64,000 nucleotides of DNA, taken from contig CAZREB010000008.1 of assembly GCA_964599095.1 (NCBI GenBank), positions 124,001 to 188,000 on the forward strand. Direction: 5' to 3'. This stretch comes from SZAS-79 sp964599095. GTDB taxonomy: Bacteria; Pseudomonadota; Gammaproteobacteria; Burkholderiales; SG8-39. The position numbers and the translations under genes are program-made. The notes beneath the pieces are model-generated. The model was not told the origin of the DNA. It did no database searches and saw only the letters and a list, made by a program, of their open reading frames with translations. Below are positions 8,435 through 17,476 of the stretch, one piece after another; the first letter of the stretch is position 1; every line of letters starts with the position of its first letter.

Positions 8435-9700
8435 TTACAACGTGATTTTGTGAGCCCGAGTCTTCGCGGTCATCAATTCGTGAAGCAGTGTGCGGAAGAG
8501 ATTTTGGAGTTGGTTTCGTTTCTGGGCTGCCAGCCTGATCCGCCGATCTATCGCCGAAAATGCCTCCGCAATGTCCGTCTGCTCTTTGACGGCAGGTAGC
8601 GGCACTGGCCACGGCTTGAGGAACTGAATGTTGATGTTCTTCTGGGTTCCTTTCGGAGCCAGTCGGTCCATCTCTAGCTGCTGCGTAGTTAGGTAGTAGT
8701 TAAGGAATTCGGTATGCACTTTCTCATTGGGAGTAATTCCGATGAGGCTGTCCGGACAGGCTGAGTCAAATTCCAGAATCCCGGTAAATCCGATGTTGGC
8801 GGCAATCGTGATAAGAATTGTGCCGGACGGAAACATCTTGCTGATGGCCAGACCGTCCTCGTTGAGGGTTTGTGTGTACGAACGAACATAGCCATCGCAA
8901 TTGGAGACATCTCCGGTCTGCACGAAGGGATAATTGCCGCCATAAAAGCGGGGCTCGTTGCGAGGTCGGTGGGAGAATTTGCCTCTTTCGATTTTCGCGA
9001 TACATCCCAGCTTCACCACCTCCCAGCTTTCGGGGACGGGGCCGATTTCCGTTTGCTTTTGAGGTTCGTTGCGGAGGCCTTCGGTGAAGATCTTGTGCAT
9101 GAGGGCCCTTTTCAGCTCAGTGGTGGTCTGAATGATCCGCTCCTGCGCTTCAATCGCCCGCTGCACCGTCGAAAGGATGTGCGCGATTTTCTTCTGCTCG
9201 GAGAGTGGGGGGAGGGCCATTGGCAATTCGGCCAATTTCGACTGGGAGAGATTGGGGATCGTTGTGACGTTGCCCCTCCCGAAGTAGAGCTGCGCTACGT
9301 CGAAGGCATACCAAAGCCAGTACAAGGCGAATTGCGGATGAGCTTCGTCGCCCTTCGTCCGGAGGCGGTGGAGATGGTTTTGGTAAAGGCATCCTTCAAC
9401 CTCGTTGTGCCAAAGTGCTGTTCGACCAATCGAGCCGCCTTCGCAGACCAAAAGGTCGTTCGCCCGGAGTTCGAGGCGTGATTGCTCGATCTCGCTGAAG
9501 TGCATCTGATCGAGGTCGGTCAGTTCGAGCCGATTCCAGAAAACATTCTTTGTGCGTAGAAACGGGCGTTGGTGCTGGCCGTCGCGATTTCTCTGTGAGA
9601 CCTGCTTTCCTTGCTGAATGTCGAATGCGGAATCAACGCGGTCGATTTTCCAAGTGGCTGGAAACTCGCCGATTTCCGTTTGCTGGACGGCCACACTCAT
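8435..9700 (-). CDS. hsdS: Type I restriction-modification specificity subunit
   Basis: A 421-aa HsdS with two target-recognition halves. Each ends in the conserved helical spacer: PLSEQKKIAHILSTVQRAIE around residue 170 and PAVKEQTDIAEAFSAIDRRI near 380. The repeated TEIGEFPATWK / TEIGPVPESWEVVKL openings mark the start of each half. It sets which bipartite DNA sequence the methylase and restriction complexes recognise; the sequence itself cannot be read from the protein. It lies between the KilA-N gene and gajA, and its composition resembles the gaj genes more than hsdM. Confidence 0.92.
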   Translation of the reverse strand: MSVAVQQTEIGEFPATWKIDRVDSAFDIQQGKQVSQRNRDGQHQRPFLRTKNVFWNRLELTDLDQMHFSEIEQSRLELRANDLLVCEGGSIGRTALWHNEVEGCLYQNHLHRLRTKGDEAHPQFALYWLWYAFDVAQLYFGRGNVTTIPNLSQSKLAELPMALPPLSEQKKIAHILSTVQRAIEAQERIIQTTTELKRALMHKIFTEGLRNEPQKQTEIGPVPESWEVVKLGCIAKIERGKFSHRPRNEPRFYGGNYPFVQTGDVSNCDGYVRSYTQTLNEDGLAISKMFPSGTILITIAANIGFTGILEFDSACPDSLIGITPNEKVHTEFLNYYLTTQQLEMDRLAPKGTQKNINIQFLKPWPVPLPAVKEQTDIAEAFSAIDRRIRLAAQKRNQLQNLFRTLLHELMTAKTRAHKITL

Positions 9701-9743
9701 ACCCCGATCTTCTCCAGAAATATGTCCGCGTTCGATGGCCTTC

Positions 9744-10577
9744 TCACCCCGCCCCTCCTTCCAACTGCTTCACCGTTCGTGCGGTGAGCGTCTGCATCTG
9801 GCGGATGGCAATCGCATTGAGATGCTTGAGGCGGTCTCTTTGCGAAAGCCCCATGTGGATGAACTCGGCGTTCATGTTCTCGAGGTTGGCCATGACGAGC
9901 AGTTGTTCCAGCCTCGCGTGATCGCGCATGTTCCCGTCCTTGCCGGGGTTGGCGTCACGCCACTCGCGAGCGGTCTGGCCGAAGAGAGCGACGTTGAGGA
10001 GGTCGGCTTCGCTGGCATAAGTGGCGGCGGCCTGTTTCGCAGTGATCTCGGCCGGAATGAGATGGGTTTGAATCGCATCGGTGTGGATCCGATAGTTGAT
10101 CTTGGCCAGGGTGCGGTTGAGGTTCCAAGCGAGGGAGAGGCGGCGGCCTTCATCTTCCTTCAGCCGCTGGAACTCCTTGATCAGGTAGATTTTGAACTCG
10201 GGGCTGATCCACATCCCGAACTCGAAGGCGATGTCGTGATGCGCGAATGTGCCCCCATAGCGTCCGGCCGTGGCGCGCAGGCCGATGGCGTTGGTCTTCT
10301 CCACCCATTCCTTGACGCTGAGCTTGTAGCTGTTCAGCCCGGCCTGACTTTTAATTATGGCGAATTCGCCGGAATTAAAATCCGGGTTGTGGACGGTCTC
10401 CCAGATCCCGAGGAATTCGATGGTGTTACGGTTCCGCAGCCAGTCGGAAATGAAGAAATCGCCGTCCTTGGCTTTGAGCATGTCGGTCAGGGAGATGTAA
10501 TCCTGTCCCTCCCGCTGGATCACGGCGACTGCGGTGCCCCGGACGTTGATCGTGGCGTTGGTGGGTTTCTTCTTCAA
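9744..10577 (-). CDS. KilA-N domain protein (RhuM-like) in hsd operon
   Basis: A 277-aa protein whose first 140 residues match KilA-N domains: YISLTDMLKAKDGDFFISDW, FLGIWETVHNPDFNSGEF, GRYGGTFAHHDIAFEFGMWI and SPEFKIYLIKEF. The C-terminal half is charged and helical (DLLNVALFGQTAREWRD, HARLEQLLVMANLENMN). KilA-N proteins are phage-type DNA-binding factors that recur as passengers in type I RM loci. The start is a TTG whose first base follows the last coding bases of hsdM (TTGA overlap), so translation is probably coupled. The role in the complex is unknown. Confidence 0.8.
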   Translation of the reverse strand: MKKKPTNATINVRGTAVAVIQREGQDYISLTDMLKAKDGDFFISDWLRNRNTIEFLGIWETVHNPDFNSGEFAIIKSQAGLNSYKLSVKEWVEKTNAIGLRATAGRYGGTFAHHDIAFEFGMWISPEFKIYLIKEFQRLKEDEGRRLSLAWNLNRTLAKINYRIHTDAIQTHLIPAEITAKQAAATYASEADLLNVALFGQTAREWRDANPGKDGNMRDHARLEQLLVMANLENMNAEFIHMGLSQRDRLKHLNAIAIRQMQTLTARTVKQLEGGAG

Positions 10578-12139
10578 GCGTCAACCCCCAGTTGTTTGAG
10601 GATTTTCCGCAGGGCCGCGTCGGTTTCCCTGGCCTCCGCCTCGATCGCGTTCAGTTCTTCGACGATCTCCCGAATGGGCCGGTAGGTTTCGGCATCGCTG
10701 GTGTGGATGTAGCGGCTAGGGGAGATGTTGTGGTCGTTCTTCTTCAACTCGGCGTGGTCGACTATGCGGCTGAGTTTCTCCTCTTCCTTCCAGCCGATGA
10801 GGGCGTCGGCGATGCGCTGAATGCCGGCCTCCGGAATGAAGTTCTTGGGGTCGCCCTTCTCGAAGACCTGGCTGGCGTTGACGAGAAAGACCTTGCCTTG
10901 TCGGGCCTTGGGTTTGGCCTTGTTGAGGTACAGGACGATGCCCGGGGCGGTGGTGTTATAGAAGAGGTTCTCGGGCAGGTAGAGGACGCTCTCAACAAGA
11001 TCGTGCTCGACGAACCACCGGCGGACGGTCTTTTCCTTGTTGGTGCCGGCATTGCCCGAACCGCGGGAGGCGGCACCGGTGTCGAGGACGACGGCGGCGC
11101 GGCCGTACGCGTTCATGCTCGCGTGGATGTGCTGCACCCAGCCCCAGTCGGCGGAGGACTTGCCCGGGAAGCCAGCCCCGGCGGGGAAGCGGTCGAGCTC
11201 GTCGTTGTCGTAGTCGGCCTCGGTGAACCAGTCCTGGTTCCACATGGGATTCGCGACCACTCGGTCGAAGGTGCGCAGCTTCCCCTGCTTGGTACGGAAT
11301 TTGGGGTTCTTGAACGTGTCGCCGATCTCGATCTGACCCTCCATGTCATGGATGATCATGTTCATGTTGGCCATGGCCCAGGTCTCGGGCGTGTTTTCCT
11401 GGCCGAACAGTTTGAGGGGCGCGACGGTGCGCTTCTTGCCCTTGGCGCTTTCCTCCATGGCGATTTCGCATTTCACCAGCAGACCGCCGGAGCCGCAGGT
11501 AGGGTCGTAGATTTCCATGCCGGGCTCGGGCTCAAGTACCCGGGACATGATGGTGCCGACCTCGGGCGGGGTGTAGAACTCGCCGGCGCTCTGGCCGCCG
11601 CCCTCGGCGAACTTGCGGATCAGGTATTCGTAGCTCCTGCCGATGATGTCGGCCTCGACATCGTCGAGCCCGAGGCGCTTGGTGCTGATGGCCTCGATCA
11701 GGTTGGAGAGACGGTCGTCGTCCAGATCGCGCTGGCCGTGGGTCGTCGCGTTGAAGTCGACGCGGTCGATGATGCCCTGCAGGAGCGGATTCTCCCGGGC
11801 GATAGCGCGCATGTGGGTGGTGACGCCTTCACCGATCTTGTCGGAGAGCTTGCGGATGACGGACCAGACGGGCTGCTCGGGATCGCCCGGCACGAGAGGC
11901 AGGTAAAACCGGACGAGCTTGTGGTCGGCCTTGGCAAGCTGGAAGGCCTTCTTTCGCGAGCCGACCTCCTTGGCGATACGGTTCACCTCGTCATCGAAAA
12001 CGTCGCAGAGGCGCTTGGTGAAGATGAGCGGGAGGATGTAGTCCTTGTACTTGGGCGCGTCCTTGGCCCCGCGGATCGAGCAAGCGGCGTCCCAGATCCA
12101 GGACTCGAGCGATTTTTCACCGCCGTTATTGTTTGCCAT
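10574..12139 (-). CDS. hsdM: Type I DNA adenine methyltransferase, M subunit
   Basis: A 521-aa HsdM with the N-terminal HsdM_N helical region (WDAACSIRGAKDAPKYKDYI), GEFYTP (187-191), the AdoMet-binding motif I DPTCGSGG (212-219) and the catalytic motif IV as NPMW (297-300). Many HsdMs have NPPF there; the N and P are kept and an aromatic is still at position four. It methylates adenine within the HsdS target and provides the core of the restriction complex. It is the first gene of the minus-strand operon, preceded by about 280 bases of non-coding DNA. Confidence 0.95.
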   Translation of the reverse strand: MANNNGGEKSLESWIWDAACSIRGAKDAPKYKDYILPLIFTKRLCDVFDDEVNRIAKEVGSRKKAFQLAKADHKLVRFYLPLVPGDPEQPVWSVIRKLSDKIGEGVTTHMRAIARENPLLQGIIDRVDFNATTHGQRDLDDDRLSNLIEAISTKRLGLDDVEADIIGRSYEYLIRKFAEGGGQSAGEFYTPPEVGTIMSRVLEPEPGMEIYDPTCGSGGLLVKCEIAMEESAKGKKRTVAPLKLFGQENTPETWAMANMNMIIHDMEGQIEIGDTFKNPKFRTKQGKLRTFDRVVANPMWNQDWFTEADYDNDELDRFPAGAGFPGKSSADWGWVQHIHASMNAYGRAAVVLDTGAASRGSGNAGTNKEKTVRRWFVEHDLVESVLYLPENLFYNTTAPGIVLYLNKAKPKARQGKVFLVNASQVFEKGDPKNFIPEAGIQRIADALIGWKEEEKLSRIVDHAELKKNDHNISPSRYIHTSDAETYRPIREIVEELNAIEAEARETDAALRKILKQLGVDA

Positions 12140-12238
12140 TAGCGTCCGGTTCTATTGTTTCTATGTGCGCAACTAGAAGTAGCCGACACGCTGGCCGGTC
12201 TGCAGTCCGCCATTCGCATCGATCTTAGGAGCATCGCC

Positions 12239-12266
12239 CTTACGGATCAACGCTCTAGTCCGTAAG
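12239..12266. promoter_or_regulatory. Inverted repeats upstream of hsdM
   Basis: CTTACGGA (12239-12246) and TCCGTAAG (12259-12266) form a perfect 8-bp inverted repeat with a 12-base loop. A second, 6-bp one, GCAATC-CAAC-GATTGC, is at 12278-12293. Both lie in the otherwise empty 283-base stretch between hsdM and the amidase, so they may serve as operator or hairpin. No convincing -35/-10 pair was found here. Confidence 0.4.
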
Positions 12267-12422
12267 GTCTACAAAACGCAATCCAACGATTGCATTGCGT
12301 CGCGCTGCCACCGCAGGGCCTGACCTTCCTTGCGGGTGGGAATGTACTGGTGCTGGTACGGCGATTACCCTGTAAGCCGCGCCAAGCCTAGGGTTTCGAC
12401 AAGCAATTCGCCGAATTCCCCC

Positions 12423-13883
12423 TCAAACCCTCGGCAACCTCCGCTCCCCCACCGCCCTCTCGATCGCCCCCGCCACCGCCAGCAATCGCGCATCACTGCC
12501 AATTCCGGCAAACACCGTGATCCCGAACGGCACCCCGGCTTTATCCACCCCGCACGGGATCGCCACCACCGGCGCCCCGGCCTTGCCGGTGCACTTGGCG
12601 GCGGCGCCCATGGGCGCGATCAGCACGTCGCAATCGTGCATCGACAGCGCGGCGTCGATCCCGGCCGTGCGCGACAAGGCGATGTCGCGGGCGCGATCGG
12701 AGCGGTAGGCCGGATCGTCGACGCCCTGCGTCGCGTTTGCGGCGATCAGCAGAGACTGCCCGTAGGGAATCGTCTCCGGGTGCTTTTCGTTCCAGACGAT
12801 CAGGTCGTGCATCGAGCCGATGCCGCAAGGCGAGCCCTGCTCCGCGAGAAAGGCGTTCAACGCCGCCTTGAACTCGGTGCGGAAAACGCATGAGCGCACT
12901 TCCTGCAACTGCTCGGCGCTCGGCAGGTCGCAGGGATCGACGATCTTCGCGCCCATGCGCGAGAGGTTCTTCAGCACGGTCTCGAAAAGCGGCATCACCT
13001 CTGCGAACTCGGGGCGGTCGGCGATCTGCCGGCGGGGCACGCCGATCCGCACGCTCGCGAGGCCGTCCAGCCGCAGGCTCCCGGGCAAAGTCCCCTGGGC
13101 AAACAAGGAAGCGCTGTCGCGCACGTCCGCGCCGGCGAGCACCCAGCCGACCAGAGCCGCATCCTCCACCGAACGAGCCAAAGGCCCGGGCGAATCCTGC
13201 GACGTGACCAGCGGCACGACGCCGGTGCGGCTGACGACGCCGACGCCGGGCTTGTAGCCGACCACGGACGAATAGGACGCCGGCGTCTGGATCGAGTTCT
13301 GCGTCTCGCTGCCGATCGCGAACAGGCATAGAGAAGCGGCCACCGAAGCGGCCGAGCCGACGCTCGAACCCTGCCCGCGCCCGTATTCAATGCCGTGCGG
13401 GTTCTTCACTACACCACCCGCCCCGGAATACCCGGAGGGCATCACGTCCGAGACGAAATCGGCGAACTCCGTGAGGTTGGTCTTGCCGAGCACGATCGCC
13501 CCGGCGGCGCGCAGGCGGCGCACGAGCGTCGCATCCTGGCGCGGCTTGAAGCGGGCGAGCGCGGCCGCGCCGGCGGTGGTATGCATGCCCGAAGTCAGGA
13601 TGTTGTCCTTGAGCAGCACCGGGATGCCGTGCAGCGGGCTGTGCGCCTGGTCGTCGGCGATCGCGGCATCCGCGAGGCGCGCCTCCTCCAAGGCGGTTGC
13701 CGAAATTTCGCGCACCGCGTTGATCCCCGGGCCGCCGGGGGTCTTCGAGTCGCTGACCTTGGCGATCCGCGACTGGAACCAGGTCACCGCGTCGGAGACC
13801 GAGAGGTCCTTGGCGAGGTAGAGCTTGCGCAGGTCGGCGATCGAGCCCTGCATCAACGTGCGTTCCAGATCCTTGCTGTTCAT
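12423..13883 (-). CDS. Amidase-signature hydrolase
   Basis: A 486-aa amidase-signature protein. The catalytic Lys is in LLKDN (Lys92), the cis-Ser is in GQGSSVGSAAS (about 173-174) and the nucleophile Ser197 in GSETQNSIQTPAS. The family usually reads GG just before the nucleophile Ser; here it is QN. The substrate is an amide or small peptide-like compound but is not identifiable. Its ATG overlaps the stop of the upstream OppF-like gene (ATGA), making it the last gene of the peptide ABC operon, which suggests it hydrolyses the imported ligand. Confidence 0.85.
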   Translation of the reverse strand: MNSKDLERTLMQGSIADLRKLYLAKDLSVSDAVTWFQSRIAKVSDSKTPGGPGINAVREISATALEEARLADAAIADDQAHSPLHGIPVLLKDNILTSGMHTTAGAAALARFKPRQDATLVRRLRAAGAIVLGKTNLTEFADFVSDVMPSGYSGAGGVVKNPHGIEYGRGQGSSVGSAASVAASLCLFAIGSETQNSIQTPASYSSVVGYKPGVGVVSRTGVVPLVTSQDSPGPLARSVEDAALVGWVLAGADVRDSASLFAQGTLPGSLRLDGLASVRIGVPRRQIADRPEFAEVMPLFETVLKNLSRMGAKIVDPCDLPSAEQLQEVRSCVFRTEFKAALNAFLAEQGSPCGIGSMHDLIVWNEKHPETIPYGQSLLIAANATQGVDDPAYRSDRARDIALSRTAGIDAALSMHDCDVLIAPMGAAAKCTGKAGAPVVAIPCGVDKAGVPFGITVFAGIGSDARLLAVAGAIERAVGERRLPRV

Positions 13884-14728
13884 CCTTCCTCCACATCCAC
13901 TTCCACGTTATCGATCCACGCGGGGTCCACTTCCGGCAGCGGGATCGCGCGCAGCAGCTTCCGCGTATACGGGTGCTTCGGCGCGGCGAACACCTCGGCC
14001 GACAGGCCGGCCTCCACGATCGACCCACTTTGCATGACGACGACCCTCTCGCACAAGGCCCGCACCACCGAAAGGTCGTGGCTGATCAGCACCAGTGCCA
14101 TCCCGGTTTCCGATTGCAACTTGCGCAAGAGATCCAGGATCTGCGCCTGCACCGAGACGTCGAGGCCCGAGACGATCTCGTCGGCCACCACCAACGCGGG
14201 GTTAAGCGCAATGGCACGCGCGAGGCCGACGCGCTGGCGCTGCCCGCCGGAGAGCTGGTGCGGGTGGCGGGCCGCCATTTCGGGCGCGAGGCCGACGTGC
14301 TCCAGCAGGCCGGCGGCGAGGCGCAGGGCCTCGCGCGAATCCTTCGCGCGGCCATACGAGAGGAAGGGCTCGGCCAGCGCGGTGCCGATCGTGAGGCGCG
14401 GGTTCAGCGCCGACTGCGAATCCTGGAACACGATCTGCATCCGCGCGCGCAACGGTCGCAGCTCGGGTTCGTGCAGGTGCGTGATGTCGCGCCCTTCGAA
14501 GACGATCTGTCCGGCGCTCGGCCGGTAGAGCCGCAACAGCGCCCGCGCCAGCGTGCTTTTTCCCGAGCCGGATTCGCCCACCAGCCCGATCGTCTCGCCG
14601 GGCGCCACCGAGAGGTCGATGCCCTTGAGGATCTCGACCAGCGGCGCGCGGCCGAACACCGGCTTGCGACCGCGGTCGGGCAGTGCGATATGCAGCCCGC
14701 GAGTTTCGAGGAGGCCGGGCTCAGGCAC
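13880..14728 (-). CDS. Peptide/nickel ABC transporter ATP-binding protein (OppF-like)
   Basis: The GTG at 14726-14728 (VPEPGLLETRG) is preferred as start; longer readings would only run through the end of the OppD-like gene. It has Walker A GESGSGKST, Q-loop VFQDSQSALNPR, signature LSGGQRQR, Walker B VVADEIVSGLD and the H-loop ISHDLSVV. The Walker B glutamate is followed by I rather than the common P. The C-terminal KHPYTRKLL is typical of oligopeptide-type ATPases. It pairs with the OppD-like subunit just upstream and overlaps it by eight bases. Confidence 0.92.
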   Translation of the reverse strand: MPEPGLLETRGLHIALPDRGRKPVFGRAPLVEILKGIDLSVAPGETIGLVGESGSGKSTLARALLRLYRPSAGQIVFEGRDITHLHEPELRPLRARMQIVFQDSQSALNPRLTIGTALAEPFLSYGRAKDSREALRLAAGLLEHVGLAPEMAARHPHQLSGGQRQRVGLARAIALNPALVVADEIVSGLDVSVQAQILDLLRKLQSETGMALVLISHDLSVVRALCERVVVMQSGSIVEAGLSAEVFAAPKHPYTRKLLRAIPLPEVDPAWIDNVEVDVEEG

Positions 14729-15608
14729 GCGCCGCCTCCTGCCCGACGGTGCGGTCGTACTCTTCCGCCTCGCGCGCAAGGCGCTCGCGCAGCTCCTGCG
14801 AGACCGGGTGCAGCGCGGTCTCAGGACGGTCGTAGCGCGGCGCCGCATCGAGCAGCGCCTGCGTGTACGGGTGGTGCTGGCTGGAGAAGATCCGCTCGAC
14901 CGGCCCGGATTCGAGGATCCGGCCGGCGTAGATCACGCTCACCGAGTCGCACACCTTGGCCACCACGCCGAGGTCGTGCGTGATGAAGAGCACCGAAGTG
15001 CCGGTCTTTCGCTGCAGTTCGCGGATCAGGCGCAGGATCTGGTGCTGCACCGTCACGTCGAGCGCGGTGGTCGGCTCATCCGCAATGATCAGGCGCGGCG
15101 AACACGAGAACGCGATCGAGATCACCACGCGCTGGCACATGCCGCCCGACAGTTCGTGCGGGTAGTGGCGCAGCACGCGCTCGGGGTCGCGGATATGGAC
15201 GGCGGTGAGCATTTCCAGCGCGCGCGCGCGGGCCTGCGCGCGGTCGAGACCCGCATGCAGGCGCAGCACGTCGGTCATCTGGTCCTCGATCCGGAACACC
15301 GGGTTCAGCGCGGTCATCGGGTTCTGCAGGATCATCGCGATCGAGCGGCCGAGCAGCCCGCGGCGCTCGCGCGCCGGCATCGTGAGCAGGTCGCGGCCCT
15401 CGAAGCGGATCGTGCCAGACTCGACCCGGGCGCTTTCCGGCAGCACGCCGAGGATCGCCTTGCACACCATCGTCTTGCCGCCGCCGGATTCGCCGACCAG
15501 CCCGAGGATCCTGCCTTGCTCGAGCTGCAGGTGGGCGCCGCGCAAAACCGGCGTGCGGGTCCCTTTGCCGTGGATCGAGACGCGGAGGTCTTCGATTTCG
15601 AGGATCAT
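14721..15608 (-). CDS. Peptide/nickel ABC transporter ATP-binding protein (OppD-like)
   Basis: A 295-aa ATPase starting at the ATG (15606-15608) that overlaps the OppC-like stop. It has Walker A GESGGGKTM, Q-loop ILQNPMTALNPV, signature LSGGMCQR (Met-Cys where Gln-Arg or Met-Arg is common), Walker B IIADEPTTALD and the H-loop ITHDLGVV, then SSQHHPYTQALL near the C-terminus. It energises import together with the OppF-like subunit. The same frame stays open far upstream because of GC-rich codon structure, but only this part is coding. Confidence 0.92.
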   Translation of the reverse strand: MILEIEDLRVSIHGKGTRTPVLRGAHLQLEQGRILGLVGESGGGKTMVCKAILGVLPESARVESGTIRFEGRDLLTMPARERRGLLGRSIAMILQNPMTALNPVFRIEDQMTDVLRLHAGLDRAQARARALEMLTAVHIRDPERVLRHYPHELSGGMCQRVVISIAFSCSPRLIIADEPTTALDVTVQHQILRLIRELQRKTGTSVLFITHDLGVVAKVCDSVSVIYAGRILESGPVERIFSSQHHPYTQALLDAAPRYDRPETALHPVSQELRERLAREAEEYDRTVGQEAARA

Positions 15609-16438
15609 CGCTGCAGCACCGGGTCGGTCGCCTGCCGCAGGCCGTCGCCGAGCGCGTTCAGCCCGAGCACCGCGACGATGATCGCGACGATCGGGTAGGT
15701 CATCGCCCACCACGCCTGGTTGATGTACGAGCGCGCATCCGCGATGATCGCGCCCCAGGTCGCGATGCCGCTCGAGCTGAAACCGATGAAGCTCATGATC
15801 GCCTCGACCACGATCGCGCGGCCCATCTCGAGGCCCAGCAGCACGATCACCAGAGGCAGCAGGTTCGGCAGCAGTTCGTGGAACAGCACGCGGGTGCGCG
15901 AGACGCCGATGGTGCGGGCCGAGGTCACGAACTCCTGCTCGCGCAGCGCCAGCACCTCGCCGCGCACCACGCGGCAAAAGCGCGTCCAGCCGATCAGCAC
16001 CACCGAGATGACGACGGTGCCGAGGCCCGGCCCCATCGCGGCGGCCAGCACGATCGCCAGCAGCATCGGCGGGAACGACATGAAAGTGTCCACGGTGCGC
16101 GAGACCACGTTGTCCAGCCAGCCGCCGAAGTAGCCGGCCAGCATGCCGAGCAGCACGCCCGCGAGGCCCGACAGCGTGGCCCCCGCCACCATCACGAGCA
16201 GCGCGGGGCGGGCGCCGTAGATCATCCGCGAGAACAGGTCGCGCCCGAGCGTGTCGGTGCCCAGCAGGAACGACGGGTCGCCGCCCTTGACCCAGCGCGG
16301 CGGCAGGAGCTGGTTCAGCAGGCTTTGCTCCATCGGGTCGTGCGGCGCGAGCCACGGCGCGAACGCGGCCACCAGCACGAGCGCAAGCAGCACGAACGCG
16401 CCGAACAGGAATTTCGGGTTGCGCAGGAGGCCGCGCAC
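15605..16438 (-). CDS. Peptide ABC transporter permease (OppC/DppC-like)
   Basis: A 277-aa inner-membrane permease with a GTG start (16436-16438) next to the OppB-like stop. It has the N-terminal segment FLFGAFVLLALVLVAAFAPW, the typical LLGTDTLGRDLFSRMIYGAR and the EAA loop EFVTSARTIGVSRTRVLFHE. Several further hydrophobic segments follow. Order and overlaps place it third in the A-B-C-D-F transporter operon. Confidence 0.92.
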   Translation of the reverse strand: MRGLLRNPKFLFGAFVLLALVLVAAFAPWLAPHDPMEQSLLNQLLPPRWVKGGDPSFLLGTDTLGRDLFSRMIYGARPALLVMVAGATLSGLAGVLLGMLAGYFGGWLDNVVSRTVDTFMSFPPMLLAIVLAAAMGPGLGTVVISVVLIGWTRFCRVVRGEVLALREQEFVTSARTIGVSRTRVLFHELLPNLLPLVIVLLGLEMGRAIVVEAIMSFIGFSSSGIATWGAIIADARSYINQAWWAMTYPIVAIIVAVLGLNALGDGLRQATDPVLQR

Positions 16439-17443
16439 TCAGTGCCTCAGTCGCGGGTTGACCAGCGAATAGGTGAGCTCGATCGCGATGTTCAGCAGGA
16501 TGAAGAGCAGCGCGAACACCAGCGTGACGCCCTGGATCAGCGGCAGGTCGCGGTTGGACGCGGCGCCGTAAAGCATGTTGCCTATGCCCGGGTAGGCGAA
16601 GATCAGTTCCACCAGCACCGTCCCGCCGACGAGGAAGATGAAATGCACGCCGGTCAGCGTGATCGTCGGCAGCAGCGCGTTCGGCAGCGCCTCGCCCACG
16701 AGGATCCTCAGGCTGCTGAAGCCCTTGACCCGTGCGAGCAGGATGTAGTCCTGCACCATGACTTCCTGCAGCGAGGACTTCAGCACCCGCGCGATCACCG
16801 CGATCAGCGGCAGCGCAAGCGACACCGCCGGCAGCGCGAGGTGGCCGAGCAGCTCCGCCGCGAGCTTGAACTGGCCCCTGGCAAGGCTCTCGATCAGGTA
16901 GAACTGCGTGGTAAACGCGGTCGCGCTCAACGGGTCGATCCGCCCCGAGATCGGGAAGATCGGCATCAGCACCGCGAACGCTAGGATCAGCAGCATCGCC
17001 CACAGGAATTCGGGGATCGCGAGCGCGATCGAGTTGATGCCGTCGACCACGCTCTCCAGCCACGAGCCGCGCCAGTAGGTCGCGGCCAGCGCCAGCGTGA
17101 AGCCGCAGGTGACCGCGAGCGTGATCGCCACCAGCGCGAGTTCGAGCGTGGCCGGCAATCGGCCGAGTACAAGGGTGAGCACGTCCTGCTTCAGGCTGAT
17201 CGAGATGCCGAGGTCCCCCTGCAGCAGGTGGCCGAGGTAGATCACGAACTGCACCGGGATCGACTTGTCCAGGCCGTAGCTTGCGCGCAGCCGCGCGATG
17301 TCCTCGGGCGTCGCCTCGCCCGGGACCATCATCGCGATCGGGTCGCCGGGGACGATGCGCAGCAGCACGAACACGACCACCGCCACGCCGAACAGCGTCG
17401 GGATCGCCAGCAGCAGCCGGCGCAGCAGAAGGGCCGGCGACAT
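16439..17443 (-). CDS. Peptide ABC transporter permease (OppB/DppB-like)
   Basis: A 334-aa permease with the N-terminal MSPALLLRRLLLAIPTLFGV, the periplasmic VPGDPIAMMVPGEATPEDI region, and the EAA-type loop YILLARVKGFSSLRILVGEA. About six hydrophobic segments are visible. It lies 33 bases after the stop of the substrate-binding protein gene and abuts the OppC-like gene. Confidence 0.92.
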   Translation of the reverse strand: MSPALLLRRLLLAIPTLFGVAVVVFVLLRIVPGDPIAMMVPGEATPEDIARLRASYGLDKSIPVQFVIYLGHLLQGDLGISISLKQDVLTLVLGRLPATLELALVAITLAVTCGFTLALAATYWRGSWLESVVDGINSIALAIPEFLWAMLLILAFAVLMPIFPISGRIDPLSATAFTTQFYLIESLARGQFKLAAELLGHLALPAVSLALPLIAVIARVLKSSLQEVMVQDYILLARVKGFSSLRILVGEALPNALLPTITLTGVHFIFLVGGTVLVELIFAYPGIGNMLYGAASNRDLPLIQGVTLVFALLFILLNIAIELTYSLVNPRLRH

Positions 17444-17476
17444 CGCGCGGGGAGCCGGGCTGGGCTGTGTCTGCCT

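Noticed and set aside
10592..12142. 516-codon plus-strand frame opposite hsdM
   Set aside because: Val/Gly/Asp-rich antisense pattern, no recognisable domain; hsdM is certain.
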